Positions 1 through 8,764 of a stretch of DNA of 64,000 nt are shown piece after piece (the stretch's first letter is position 1; each line of letters begins with the position of its first letter). The stretch is from Desulfuromonadales bacterium (GTDB taxonomy: Bacteria > Desulfobacterota > Desulfuromonadia > Geobacterales > Pseudopelobacteraceae): positions 1-64,000 of the forward strand of contig DUZS01000006.1 in NCBI GenBank assembly GCA_013349405.1, in the 5' to 3' direction. Below the pieces are notes generated by a model. That model made no database searches. It was not told the DNA's origin and saw only the letters and a list, made by a program, of their open reading frames with translations. Both the position numbers and the translations under genes were made by a program.

Positions 1-64
1 GGATGAGTACCTACACACCGGGTGGTGTATTCTAGCTTCCTGGTAAATTATGTCCGTATGTATC

Positions 65-95
65 AAGCCCCGCCTGAAAAGGCGGGGCTTTTTTT
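65..95 (+). terminator. Intrinsic terminator
   Basis: A perfect 10-bp stem (65-74 with 81-90, GC-rich) closes a 6-nt loop and is followed by a run of T to position 95. It should end a transcript entering from left of the window; the gene it serves lies outside. Nothing else recognisable is present in bases 1-64. Confidence 0.9.
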
Positions 96-110
96 AGTAA
101 CTAACTTTTT

Positions 111-186
111 CAGCCTCACGATTACTTCACGATTTAAAACCACGATCTTCTGTCTTAACGCTTATAATCGAAGCTTTTTCGTGAGG
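111..186 (+). repeat. 77-bp palindromic intergenic repeat, copy 1
   Basis: This segment is nearly identical to 43911-43987: the first 32 bases are the same, followed by a few substitutions and one indel. It begins and ends with an inverted repeat, CCTCACGA (114-121) against TCGTGAGG (179-186), with a nested CGATT/AATCG pair inside, so it can fold into a long hairpin. It sits between a terminator and the lipoprotein gene. It has no coding potential. It is probably a small non-autonomous (MITE or REP-like) element or a dispersed regulatory hairpin. Confidence 0.8.
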
Positions 187-246
187 TTAAAACCACTTGT
201 CCTGTTTATCAGGGTTAGGTGATTAATAATTTATGGGAGAATTATT

Positions 247-1668
247 ATGTGTATTACGGGATCACTAAAAAATATCATTCCGGCCTGTATCTGCCTTTCG
301 GTACTTTTCATGTTGTCCGGCTGCACTAAGGAAAAACAAAGTGTTCCGGAAGCAGCACCATCGGTAAAAAAAGAGGTAGTCGCACTATCCCGAGTACTGG
401 CGACAATCGCCGATAATGAAAAGCAGGATGCTCCACCGAGCCACGAATACGCTGAATCTTCTGTGAAACCATCTTCTGATATGATCATTGAAATCAATAA
501 ATACGGTAATGGGGTTGCTTATATTGCTAAAATCGGAGAGCGTTACTGTGTTGTGCATAATGGAAAAGTTGGCAAGCTTTATGATTCAATCGAAGGTTAT
601 ACCTTGATACTCAGCCCGGATGGCCAGAGGGTTGCGTATGGTGCAAAAAGTGGTGAAACAAGTTATGTCGTCGTTGACGGCGTAGAAAAGGGGCCTTTCA
701 CCGATAGGGGTAGAATTGCCTTCAGCCCTGATAGCAAGCATGTCGGCTATGACGCAAAAATCGGTAATAATTGGTATATGTATGTCGATAATATTAAAAA
801 TGATGGTGCGCTCCAGTATTTCGATCGGTCGGTATTCAGCCATGATTCAAGTAAGGTGACATACCTTGAAGTTACTGATGTGTCCGGTGTTTATCGTCTT
901 ATTACCAGTGACCTGAAATTTAAACAAAATATGGCTCTGACCATTGCGGATACTGCCTATGCGGTAAATGCCGAAAAAACAACAGTGGCTGCTGTTGAGA
1001 AAAAACAGACAAAGTGGAATGTTGTTTCTTTTGATTATGATCATCCTGATAAATTAAAAACCGGAGAGTCGTATGATGATATCAAGCAGCTGACATTCAG
1101 TGAAAAGGGGAAGTCACTTGCCTACATCGCGGTTAAAGAGGGAAAATCATACATAGTACTTGATGACAAGGAAGAACTGCTCCCGGAAGGTGAATATCCG
1201 TGGCCTTTCGTTGTGCGTCCTGAAAACAGAGGGGTTGGTATTTTCATCGTTCACTCGAAGGGAAAACTAACGAGTGCATATCTGCACCATGCTTTTGCAC
1301 CTGCTTCCCAGCAGAATAAAACCTATAAGGAAGGCGCTCATTTAACGTATAGCAGGGACGGTAAGCATCATGCATATGTGGCTATTCTCAATGAAAAATT
1401 TACCATTGTTGTTGACGGCAAGGAGGGGCCTTTTTTTGATCGAGTGGTCTATCCGCATTTCAGCCCGGATGGCAAATTTCTAGTATACCGGGCACGTCAG
1501 GATAACAGACGCTTTGTCGTGGTTGCTGATATTAACGGCAAGATTATCAAACGACTGCCGCCGTATGAGCGGATTTTCGATACGACTTTTACTGAAGACG
1601 GAAAATCTGTGGCTTATGGCGTGAAAGATGGTAATCAAGTCGCCTGGAAGGTAGAAGCTTTGCAATGA
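247..1668 (+). CDS. Beta-propeller lipoprotein (PD40/TolB-like repeats)
   Basis: Predicted exported lipoprotein of 473 residues. The N-terminus has a hydrophobic stretch ending in a lipobox (LSGC, lipidated Cys at residue 26). The body holds repeated blade motifs of the PD40 type, such as SPDGQRVAYGAKSG, SPDSKHVGYDAKIG, SRDGKHHAYVAI and SPDGKFLVYRAR, spaced as in a beta-propeller. Such domains bind proteins or ligands in the periplasm; no catalytic motif is visible. The start has a good ribosome site (GGGAG). The next gene begins about 130 bases downstream with its own leader, so co-transcription is uncertain. The exact function is unknown. Confidence 0.8.
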   Translation: MCITGSLKNIIPACICLSVLFMLSGCTKEKQSVPEAAPSVKKEVVALSRVLATIADNEKQDAPPSHEYAESSVKPSSDMIIEINKYGNGVAYIAKIGERYCVVHNGKVGKLYDSIEGYTLILSPDGQRVAYGAKSGETSYVVVDGVEKGPFTDRGRIAFSPDSKHVGYDAKIGNNWYMYVDNIKNDGALQYFDRSVFSHDSSKVTYLEVTDVSGVYRLITSDLKFKQNMALTIADTAYAVNAEKTTVAAVEKKQTKWNVVSFDYDHPDKLKTGESYDDIKQLTFSEKGKSLAYIAVKEGKSYIVLDDKEELLPEGEYPWPFVVRPENRGVGIFIVHSKGKLTSAYLHHAFAPASQQNKTYKEGAHLTYSRDGKHHAYVAILNEKFTIVVDGKEGPFFDRVVYPHFSPDGKFLVYRARQDNRRFVVVADINGKIIKRLPPYERIFDTTFTEDGKSVAYGVKDGNQVAWKVEALQ

Positions 1669-1796
1669 GGTGCATTTCAGTGAGGTTGAAACAGGAATCT
1701 GATAATTTATAACTGTATATACTGTTTGCTATCTATACAGATTCTATGCTATTACGTTCAAACCGTGCTCCGGTACTGTCTGTAGAGGAGGAATTT

Positions 1797-2702
1797 ATGA
1801 CAAAAAGATTATTGGTTGCAGTTGCGGTTATTGTTTTTTCAGCTAACCTTGCTTATTCTGCTGAGAACAACACTAAGAAGAAAGCTGCTTCAGTTCAGCC
1901 GAAGACCGACAAGGTGGTCGCTTCTCCTGTTCCACCCAAACCTTTCAGTGACAACGTAACCGGTTTGGAAATGGTAAATGTTAAAGGTGGATGTTATCAG
2001 ATGGGCGATTTCGCCGGCATGGGTAGGCAGGAAGAAAAACCTGCTCATGAAGTTTGTGTGGATGATTTTTACATGGGCAAATATGAGGTAACCCAGGACC
2101 AATGGAAAAAAATCATGGGGTCCAGTCCATCTGTTAATAAGAACTGCGGCAAAAACGGCTGCCCCGTCGATACTGTAAGCTGGAATGATGTGCAGGAATA
2201 TATCAGCAGATTGAACAGCAGATTTAATGAGGAAAATAAAATAGCAGGCAAGTACAGGCTGCCGACGGAAGCTGAATGGGAATATGCTGCCCGTAGCGGT
2301 GGCAAATCTGAACAATATTCGGGCAGTGACATATTAGTTGATGTTGCATGCTTTTTTGAGTGGAATGGCGATCTTGATTATCGCTGGAGTCCTAAACCAG
2401 TGGGAACAAAACGTCCGAATGGACTTGGTATATATGACATGACCGGCAACGTGTGGGAGTGGACAAGTGACTGGTACGGAAGTGATTACTATGCAGTCAG
2501 CCCGAAAAACAACCCTGCGGGGCCAGTTTCTGGGGACCGCCGTGTGCTGCGGGGCGGAGGTTGGCGTAACGGTGCTTTTGATCTGAGAACATCCTATCGC
2601 AATTTTCTCCCGCCTCTTTACCGGAGCGATTCCATCGGTTTTCGCCTTGTATGGGATTTAAGCAAGAAATTACCGCTTCAGGATCAGCCTGGCAAAAAAT
2701 AG
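1797..2702 (+). CDS. Exported SUMF1/FGE-fold protein, paralogue 1
   Basis: Protein of 301 residues: signal peptide (about 1-22, ending in AYSA), a Lys-rich linker, then a formylglycine-generating-enzyme (sulfatase-modifying factor) domain from about residue 55. Hallmarks are EMVNVKGGCYQMGD, YEVTQDQWKKIMG, RLPTEAEWEYAARSGG, YDMTGNVWEWTSDWY and RVLRGGGW...GFRLV. The two cysteines used for catalysis in true FGE near the C-terminus are absent, so a binding or structural role fits better than sulfatase activation. An upstream in-frame ATG at 1746 exists, but the strong GAGGAGG site just before 1797 and the signal peptide fix this start. It is the first of five related genes. Confidence 0.85.
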   Translation: MTKRLLVAVAVIVFSANLAYSAENNTKKKAASVQPKTDKVVASPVPPKPFSDNVTGLEMVNVKGGCYQMGDFAGMGRQEEKPAHEVCVDDFYMGKYEVTQDQWKKIMGSSPSVNKNCGKNGCPVDTVSWNDVQEYISRLNSRFNEENKIAGKYRLPTEAEWEYAARSGGKSEQYSGSDILVDVACFFEWNGDLDYRWSPKPVGTKRPNGLGIYDMTGNVWEWTSDWYGSDYYAVSPKNNPAGPVSGDRRVLRGGGWRNGAFDLRTSYRNFLPPLYRSDSIGFRLVWDLSKKLPLQDQPGKK

Positions 2703-2797
2703 AGTGCGTTGATTCGGTCAGTTATTTGTTCTTTTCTGAATCAGGTTAGAAATATGCAGAAGATGGTGATCTGCGATAAGGATCTTGAGGAGGTAGT

Positions 2798-3628
2798 ATG
2801 GCTAAAATGTTTTTTGTCTCATGTGCGATCATACTCTTATCGGTTATTCAAGGCTATGCTGTAGAAGGCAACACCACAGTCAATATATCATCCGCCCCTT
2901 TATACAAGGAAACCGCTACCGGGATGGAGTTTGTCTTTGTTAAAGGTGGTTGTTATCATATGGGTGACATGTCTGGTGATGGCACAGATGCGGGTGGTGG
3001 TGGGGACTCAAATGAAAGGCCGATCCATGAAGTGTGTGTGGATGACTTTTACATGGGGAAATATGAAGTAACACACCGGCAGTGGCAGAATATCATGGCA
3101 AAGACCCCGGGTGAATATTCACGTGATCAGGATTGTCCGCCGATGGCGGGAGACAGTGCTCCTGTCGATTGTATAAATTGGGACGATATTCAAAAATTTA
3201 TAGTCTTAATTAACAAAGAGAGCGGTGGCAGTAAATTCAGACTGCCAACCGAAGCCGAATGGGAATACGCTGCCCGAAGCGGCGGCAAGAGTGAGCGATA
3301 TGCTGGTGGAAATGATGTCGACAGCGTTGCATGGTTCAATGGCAACTCGGGAGAAAAACCACACTCTGTAGGCACAAAACTTCCGAACGGGCTTGGCCTT
3401 TATGATATGAGCGGCAATGCCTGGGAAGTTACAAACGACTGGTACGAAAAAGATTACTATTCAAAGAGCCCGCGAAATAATCCTGCAGGCCCAGGTTCAG
3501 GCGAAGAACGTGTGAAAAGGGGGGGGTGTGTGACCGGTACTTTCTTAAATCAGCGGACCTCCCGTCGCGGAACACAAAATCCTGTTATTCGAGGCACCGA
3601 CGGTTTTCGTCTCTTGATGGTTCCGTAG
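2798..3628 (+). CDS. Exported SUMF1/FGE-fold protein, paralogue 2
   Basis: 276 residues with a signal peptide (about 1-22) followed directly by an FGE-fold domain: FVKGGCYHMGD, HEVCVDDFYMGKYEV, RLPTEAEWEYAARSGG, YDMSGNAWEVTNDWY and RVKRGGC...GFRLL. It is clearly a duplicate of the flanking genes. The segment between RGG and GFR differs strongly from the paralogues; in this C-type-lectin-like fold that stretch forms part of the ligand surface. FGE catalytic cysteines are not in place. A strong GAGGAGGT ribosome site precedes the start. The gene ends 17 bases from the end of the convergent paralogue on the minus strand. Confidence 0.85.
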   Translation: MAKMFFVSCAIILLSVIQGYAVEGNTTVNISSAPLYKETATGMEFVFVKGGCYHMGDMSGDGTDAGGGGDSNERPIHEVCVDDFYMGKYEVTHRQWQNIMAKTPGEYSRDQDCPPMAGDSAPVDCINWDDIQKFIVLINKESGGSKFRLPTEAEWEYAARSGGKSERYAGGNDVDSVAWFNGNSGEKPHSVGTKLPNGLGLYDMSGNAWEVTNDWYEKDYYSKSPRNNPAGPGSGEERVKRGGCVTGTFLNQRTSRRGTQNPVIRGTDGFRLLMVP

Positions 3629-3645
3629 TTTAGAGCTGTTTGTGG

Positions 3646-4512
3646 TTACGTGTATGTAATTTTCTGATACGCAAGGCGTACACCGAGAATGCCGTCCCGA
3701 TAGCTGACGCCACGTCCACCACGGTGGGCCGATGCTGCAAAGCCTGCTACGCCTCGCCAACAGCCGCCTCGAAAGACGCGGACAGGCATGTTACTGAATG
3801 GTGGGCCTTGCGGATCAGTTACCGATTCCGCACTATAGTCGTCATACCAGTCCTGGCACCATTCCCATACGTTACCATGCATATCGTGGATACCCCACGC
3901 ATTGGGTTTCTTCTTGCCAACGGGTTGGGTCTGATTATCCGAGTTTGCGTTATACCAGGCATAGTCGCATAACTGGTTTTCGAGATCACCAAAACAGAAC
4001 ACGCCCGTTGATCCGGCGCGACAGGCATATTCCCATTCCGCTTCAGTTGGCAAGCGAAAGATTCCCTTTCCGGTTGCGTTAAGGCGCTTGATAAATTCCT
4101 GACAATCATCCCACGAAACCTGTTCTACAGGGCGATCAGCGCCATTGAATTTGCAGGGACTGCTTCCCATTACAGCTTTCCATTGCGTTTGAGTCACCGG
4201 ATATTTCGCGATATAGAAATCATGGCTGATGGTAACTTGGTGAACCGGCCCATCTTTTTCACTACCCATAAGAAATGTACCCGCCGGTACGGGACAGAAT
4301 TCAAAACACGTTGATATTGTTTTTATTACGTTTTGTTTTTTAGTCACCGTTCGTGTTCTGGGCTGCATTTCAGTGATTGCCTTACTGAACCAGCCAGCCT
4401 CTTTCACAACAACTTCCTCCTGATATGATTCCTGCTCCTGCAAGGATTCTTCAAGCGTAAGTTGCAAATCCAGCATGACCTCTATCGGAAGACCAATGAA
4501 TGATGTGCCCAT
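3646..4512 (-). CDS. Cytosolic SUMF1/FGE-fold protein, paralogue 3
   Basis: 288 residues. Unlike its neighbours it has no signal peptide. The first 65 residues are Glu/Gln-rich and look helical, followed by an FGE-fold domain (PAGTFLMGSEKDGPVHQV, RLPTEAEWEYACRAG, HDMHGNVWEWCQDWYDDY, RVFRGGCWRG). The more standard MGS...GPVHQV motif shows it comes from a different branch of the family than the four exported copies, not from their local duplication. The catalytic Cys pair of true FGE is not seen near the C-terminus. The ribosome site GGGGGAGG fits the start at 4512. It is convergent with paralogue 2 and divergent from paralogue 4. Confidence 0.85.
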   Translation of the reverse strand: MGTSFIGLPIEVMLDLQLTLEESLQEQESYQEEVVVKEAGWFSKAITEMQPRTRTVTKKQNVIKTISTCFEFCPVPAGTFLMGSEKDGPVHQVTISHDFYIAKYPVTQTQWKAVMGSSPCKFNGADRPVEQVSWDDCQEFIKRLNATGKGIFRLPTEAEWEYACRAGSTGVFCFGDLENQLCDYAWYNANSDNQTQPVGKKKPNAWGIHDMHGNVWEWCQDWYDDYSAESVTDPQGPPFSNMPVRVFRGGCWRGVAGFAASAHRGGRGVSYRDGILGVRLAYQKITYT

Positions 4513-4644
4513 ATTTTCCCTCCCCCGGTTCCTATTCTAGAGAAGGACGATACAATCCAAAATGGGTGCCCGTCAATCATATTTTCAGAAAATCGAGAGC
4601 GGGTTAGAGTGCCGGAGATGATACATCTGGAAAAGGATAATGGC

Positions 4645-4673
4645 TTGACAACAATGCATACTATGATTAGCAT
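4645..4673 (+). promoter_or_regulatory. Probable sigma-70 promoter for paralogue 4
   Basis: A consensus -35 box TTGACA (4645-4650) is followed after 17 bases by TAGCAT (4668-4673, four of six matches to the -10 consensus). It lies about 50 bases upstream of the next start codon, in the divergent gap. Recognised by eye only. Confidence 0.5.
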
Positions 4674-4723
4674 CCAACGCATAGAGCCTTTTGCACAGTA
4701 ATCTGTCAAATGGGGGTTAGGCT

Positions 4724-5524
4724 ATGGCTAATTTAGTGTTTTTTTTATGTGCAGTCATTACCATGTCGGTACATTTTGTATATGCTGACGATGGCGGCAT
4801 ATTATTGAGAACATCTTCTTCATCGTTTCACACTGAACCTGACAGTGGTATTGAAATGGTATTTGTCAAAGGCGGGTGTTATCAGATGGGCGTCGCTGAT
4901 GATGACGGTGATGCATACCAGGAAGAGTTTCCTGCGCATGAAGTCTGTGTCGATAATTTTTACATGGGCAGATATGAGGTAACACAGGGGCAATGGAAAT
5001 CAATTATGGGAAGCAGCGCAGCCAGTTCAGGTACCTGTGCTGAAGATAATTGTCCAGTCGATACGGTTAGTTGGGTTAATGTGCAGGCTTTTATTAGCAA
5101 TTTGAACAGAAGGAGCGGTGGAGGCAAATTCAGACTTCCAAGCGAAGCTGAATGGGAATACGCTGCCAGAAGCGGGGGGAAGCGTGAAAAATATTCAGGC
5201 GGGAATACTTTAGACAGTGTCGCCTGGTATTCTGAGAACTCCGGTAGAAAAAATCATCCGGTCGGTACTAAAACTCCGAATGGCCTTGGTATATATGACA
5301 TGAGTGGCAACGTATGGGAATGGACAAACGACTGGTATGGAAGTGCTTACTATAAGCATAGTCTCCGAAACAATCCTTCAGGCCCCTTAGCTGGCGTTGA
5401 CCGAGTGGTGCGTGGCGGTTGCAGTACCGGCGAAGCCGCTAATCAGCGGGTGTCTCGTCGTACCGGCTATGCTCCTGATTTCCGTAAGTCCGCTTTAGGC
5501 TTCCGTATTCTAAAGATACTGTAA
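4724..5524 (+). CDS. Exported SUMF1/FGE-fold protein, paralogue 4
   Basis: 266 residues: signal peptide (about 1-21, ending VYA), then an FGE-fold domain with EMVFVKGGCYQMG, HEVCVDNFYMGRYEV, RLPSEAEWEYAARSGG, YDMSGNVWEWTNDWYG and RVVRGGC...LGFRIL. It shares paired cysteines with paralogues 1, 2 and 5 (GGCYQMG, HEVCVD and a C...NCPVD pair), consistent with disulfides outside the cytoplasm. The FGE catalytic cysteines are absent. It has its own probable promoter at 4645-4673. The RGG-to-GFR segment is again divergent from the siblings. Confidence 0.85.
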   Translation: MANLVFFLCAVITMSVHFVYADDGGILLRTSSSSFHTEPDSGIEMVFVKGGCYQMGVADDDGDAYQEEFPAHEVCVDNFYMGRYEVTQGQWKSIMGSSAASSGTCAEDNCPVDTVSWVNVQAFISNLNRRSGGGKFRLPSEAEWEYAARSGGKREKYSGGNTLDSVAWYSENSGRKNHPVGTKTPNGLGIYDMSGNVWEWTNDWYGSAYYKHSLRNNPSGPLAGVDRVVRGGCSTGEAANQRVSRRTGYAPDFRKSALGFRILKIL

Positions 5525-5629
5525 TTAAACAAAAATCTTGCAATATTTAAGTATAATAAATCGATTGACAATTGATTGCTATCGGACTTATTGTTACCCC
5601 ACAAATATCCCCAAGGAGGACACACTACA

Positions 5630-5899
5630 ATGCACAAATTCATTTCAACAACTCTCACACTGATCATCGCAGTAACCTTTTGTACGTTATCTTTTGCAGC
5701 AGAGACTAATGCCAAACGTGTCGACATCAATAGTGCGACAGAAGAACAGCTGAAAGTGTTACCGGGTGTAGGGAATGAAGCTGCTAAAAAGATAGTGGCC
5801 GGTCGTCCGTATTATAAAAAAGACGATTTGAAAACTAAAAACATTATTTCTGCTGATTCTTTCGAAAAAATCAAAAAACTGATTGATTCAGTCTGTTAA
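5630..5899 (+). CDS. Exported ComEA-like helix-hairpin-helix protein
   Basis: 89 residues: signal peptide (about 1-24, ending SFAAE) and a single ComEA-type helix-hairpin-helix unit (VDINSATEEQLKVLPGVG...A.KIVAGRPY). This fold binds DNA without sequence preference; exported versions resemble the DNA receptor ComEA or small stand-alone relatives found next to secretion and pilus genes. A strong AGGAGGA ribosome site precedes 5630; a possible longer reading from 5576 lacks one. It lies inside the SUMF1 array and is followed by a terminator. No competence genes are visible nearby, so its role is open. Confidence 0.85.
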   Translation: MHKFISTTLTLIIAVTFCTLSFAAETNAKRVDINSATEEQLKVLPGVGNEAAKKIVAGRPYYKKDDLKTKNIISADSFEKIKKLIDSVC

Positions 5900-5962
5900 T
5901 TTATATGATAAGGTCGTTGTACTTTTAGGCATCAAACAATCCAGAAAATAGAAATTATTTTT

Positions 5963-5994
5963 AAAAGCCCCGACTCGCATAGATGGGGCTTTTT
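5963..5994 (+). terminator. Intrinsic terminator
   Basis: A 9-bp stem (5963-5971 with 5985-5993), GC-rich in its inner half, has a 13-nt loop and runs into a T tract. It ends the transcript of the helix-hairpin-helix gene and lies shortly before the next paralogue. Confidence 0.8.
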
Positions 5995-6030
5995 GCTTTA
6001 TCTTTATTCTGGTAAAGGGGAAATGAGTAT

Positions 6031-6840
6031 ATGACTAAAATGTTTTGCGTTGCAGGTGCGATGATGCTTATTTCTGTAAATATTGCATATGGTATTGACG
6101 GTAACTCCAGGGCGAGAATTGATCCCGCTGCTGTTTTCAAAGACCCTTTTATCGGTGTGGAAATGATATTTGTCAAAGGTGGATGCTATCAGATGGGCGC
6201 TACTGATGATGATTGTGATGCAAGCCCCGAAGAAAGGCCACTACATGAGGCATGCGTGGATGATTTTTACATTGGAAAGTATGAGGTGACACAAGGGCAG
6301 TGGAAAACAATCATGGGAAGCGATACTACAGCGCTCAGTACCTGTGGCGGGAATAATTGTCCTATTGATAACGTGAGTTGGGACGATGTAAACAATTTTG
6401 TAAAAAAGCTGAACAGCAAAGCCGTCAGAAAATATCGGCTTCCAACCGAAGCCGAATGGGAATACGCAGCCAGAAGCGGGGGCAAGAGTGAAAAATATTC
6501 AGGTGGAAAGGATGTCAATAGTGTCTCCTGGAACGCTGATAACTCAGGGAAAATAAATCATCCCGTAGGCACCAAAGCTCCTAATGGTCTTGGCATATAT
6601 GATATGAGCGGCAATGTGTGGGAAATGACAAGCGACTGGTACGGAGAACAATACTATAAACACAGTCCTCGTAAAAACCCTTCAGGTCCAGATTCTGGTG
6701 CAGATCACGTGGTACGGGGGGGCTGCAGGACCGGTGGGGCTGTTAACCAGAGGACGTCTCGACGCACCTACATAGCTGACCGCACCAAGGGCAAGGGCTC
6801 TGGTGGTAACGTGGGTTTTCGTCTCGTGATGGTTCCTTGA
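6031..6840 (+). CDS. Exported SUMF1/FGE-fold protein, paralogue 5
   Basis: 269 residues: signal peptide (about 1-21, ending AYG), then an FGE-fold domain (EMIFVKGGCYQMG, HEACVDDFYIGKYEV, RLPTEAEWEYAARSGG, YDMSGNVWEMTSDWYG, HVVRGGC...GFRLVMVP). The C-terminal variable segment is longer than in its siblings and rich in Gly, Lys and Arg. The protein is closest to paralogues 2 and 4, for example in the final RLVMVP or RLLMVP. FGE catalytic cysteines are absent. It is the last member of the array and follows the terminator at 5963-5994, so it probably has its own promoter in the short leader. Confidence 0.85.
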   Translation: MTKMFCVAGAMMLISVNIAYGIDGNSRARIDPAAVFKDPFIGVEMIFVKGGCYQMGATDDDCDASPEERPLHEACVDDFYIGKYEVTQGQWKTIMGSDTTALSTCGGNNCPIDNVSWDDVNNFVKKLNSKAVRKYRLPTEAEWEYAARSGGKSEKYSGGKDVNSVSWNADNSGKINHPVGTKAPNGLGIYDMSGNVWEMTSDWYGEQYYKHSPRKNPSGPDSGADHVVRGGCRTGGAVNQRTSRRTYIADRTKGKGSGGNVGFRLVMVP

Positions 6841-7028
6841 TTTACCTCGCTAAAGTGGTTAAGGGTGTGTGATTGACATACCAGAAAGGTAAAGCTGAGT
6901 CAGCAATTAAATTACAGAAAAATAATTACGATGATGGGTTATACTATTGACATCCCAATGAAAAGGATACATCTCACCCAAATCAGTCGTAACGTGATAG
7001 TCAATCAAACTTTTCCGAGTGAACGCAA

Positions 7029-8744
7029 ATGACGTACATGTCTGCAAGGCGCCGAACATGGTTTTTCTGGTTCCTGACTTTTCTGATCGTTGTTGGCGGA
7101 ATCGAACTAGGCGCATGGATCATCGAGCGGGTCGAGAACACCGTTGCCCGACATAAAAACCCCTTTGTTGAGTCAATCAACCCGGTTCCGGCATTCAAGA
7201 TTGTGGATGGTGGTGGCATCAAGGTGGTGGTGCGATCCGGTTTTCATCCGCTGATGAATCCGGAACTGCGCCCGTTTCCTCTGGAACGTCCGCAAGGTGG
7301 CCTGCGCATCTTCGTGCTTGGCGGCTCGGCTGCAGCCGGGTGGCCGTACCACATGGGCGATACCAATATCAGCGCCCTGCTCGAACGGAAGCTGCGGTTG
7401 CTATATCCGGGGCGACCGATTGAGGTAATCAATGTCGCAGCGGGAACCTATGCGAGCCATCGTGTCAAGCTGATCCTTGAGGAAGTCCTTCAGTACAATC
7501 CGGACTTCCTCTTCCTCTACAACGGCAATAACGAGTTCCTTGAGAACCTTGTCTATCGCCCCCGCAATCCGCCAGCCCCATGGGACCGTTCTGCTGCTGC
7601 CCGTCTCACCTATCGTCTCACGGTGCCGCTCCCGCATGTCGACGTGAAGGGTTTCGACCTCACTGCCCAGATTCCGAATACACTCTCCTTCGCGTTCTCC
7701 AGGACTTCACTCTACCGTGATGATCCCCGACAGTTCCGGATGCTGCTTGACCATTATCGCTTCAACATTGATGAGATGGTTTCCGCCGCAGGTGCGGCCA
7801 AAGTTCCGCTCTTTCTGCTCACCTGTCCGGTTAACCTGAAGGATTGGGTGCCGAACGTCTCGCGCCACCGCAAAGATCTGACTCCCGCTGATAAAGTCCG
7901 TTGGACCGGTTTTTTTCGTGACGGCTATCTTGCCGTTGAACGGCGAGATTTCGCTGCGGCGATCGCTCCGCTCAAAGCCGCTCTAGCCATTGATGACGAA
8001 TATGCTGAGGCTCACTATCGCCTCGCTGAGGCGCTGAGGCGCACCGGACAGCGGCAGGAGGCAAAGGCCGAGTATATTCTCGCACTTCAGCGTGACGCTT
8101 TTCCTTTTCGTGAATTACCGGAGTTCCAAAATGTCCTGCGGGAAGTTGCGGCGAAGCGAGTGGTTCCACTGGTCGATATTGTGGCTCCGCTCGAGGCGGT
8201 TGCCGGGGATGGTATCATCGGGCTTGACGTCCTTACGGACTACGTCCACCTGACCGAGCAGAGCCAGGAAATTGTCGCCCAGGAAATGCTGAGAGCACTT
8301 CTGAAACAGGGACTGCTGCAGGGAAAATCTGAATCTGACGTCGAACTTGTCCGAATTACGATTCCAAAGAAATTCTGGGCTCTTCGCGACGTTGCAGCAG
8401 CTGATCTCAATTACAACATGGCGATGGTTATGCACCAGTACGAACGGCTCGACTCGCTGTATGAGGTGGCTATCAACACCTTCAATCGTGCGGCACAGGA
8501 AGAGCCATCAATGGCTGCGGATTGTCGCAACCGTTATTACCTGTTTCGCGAGATTCACCCGGTTGTGCGCGCCTATCGAGACCTCCTCCGCTTTGATAAG
8601 TTGGGGCTCCGTGAGAAGAACCATACTCCTCAAGAAGCTGAGCGGATCTTCTCAATGTACCGGGAAATGATCCGCCAGGTGAAAACCCCGACTCTATCAA
8701 GTGAGGAGTTCTCAAAGAAAGCACCCATGACTCCATTCCAATAG
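7029..8744 (+). CDS. Membrane-anchored SGNH/GDSL-like hydrolase with TPR insert
   Basis: 571 residues. An N-terminal membrane segment (about 10-30) is followed by an SGNH-hydrolase-like domain: the nucleophile block reads LGGSAAAG (about 97-104), the Asn block YNGNNEF (about 164-170), and the catalytic Asp-His block DYVHLTEQS (about 403). A helical region with TPR-like repeats (FRDGYLAVERRDFAAAI, YAEAHYRLAEALRRTG) lies between them. Such proteins act on acyl or carbamoyl groups of surface glycans and often neighbour carbamoyltransferase/SxtJ genes, as here across a convergent junction of 20 bases. Substrate unknown. Confidence 0.75.
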   Translation: MTYMSARRRTWFFWFLTFLIVVGGIELGAWIIERVENTVARHKNPFVESINPVPAFKIVDGGGIKVVVRSGFHPLMNPELRPFPLERPQGGLRIFVLGGSAAAGWPYHMGDTNISALLERKLRLLYPGRPIEVINVAAGTYASHRVKLILEEVLQYNPDFLFLYNGNNEFLENLVYRPRNPPAPWDRSAAARLTYRLTVPLPHVDVKGFDLTAQIPNTLSFAFSRTSLYRDDPRQFRMLLDHYRFNIDEMVSAAGAAKVPLFLLTCPVNLKDWVPNVSRHRKDLTPADKVRWTGFFRDGYLAVERRDFAAAIAPLKAALAIDDEYAEAHYRLAEALRRTGQRQEAKAEYILALQRDAFPFRELPEFQNVLREVAAKRVVPLVDIVAPLEAVAGDGIIGLDVLTDYVHLTEQSQEIVAQEMLRALLKQGLLQGKSESDVELVRITIPKKFWALRDVAAADLNYNMAMVMHQYERLDSLYEVAINTFNRAAQEEPSMAADCRNRYYLFREIHPVVRAYRDLLRFDKLGLREKNHTPQEAERIFSMYREMIRQVKTPTLSSEEFSKKAPMTPFQ

Positions 8745-8764
8745 GAGAATATTGCACTAATTCT

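Noticed and set aside
22-222. 66-residue open frame at the left end
   Set aside because: It runs through the terminator and the 77-bp repeat, so it is not coding.
2500-6840. Diversity-generating retroelement acting on the SUMF1 genes
   Set aside because: No reverse transcriptase, accessory gene or template repeat was found in the window; kept only as a question in the findings.
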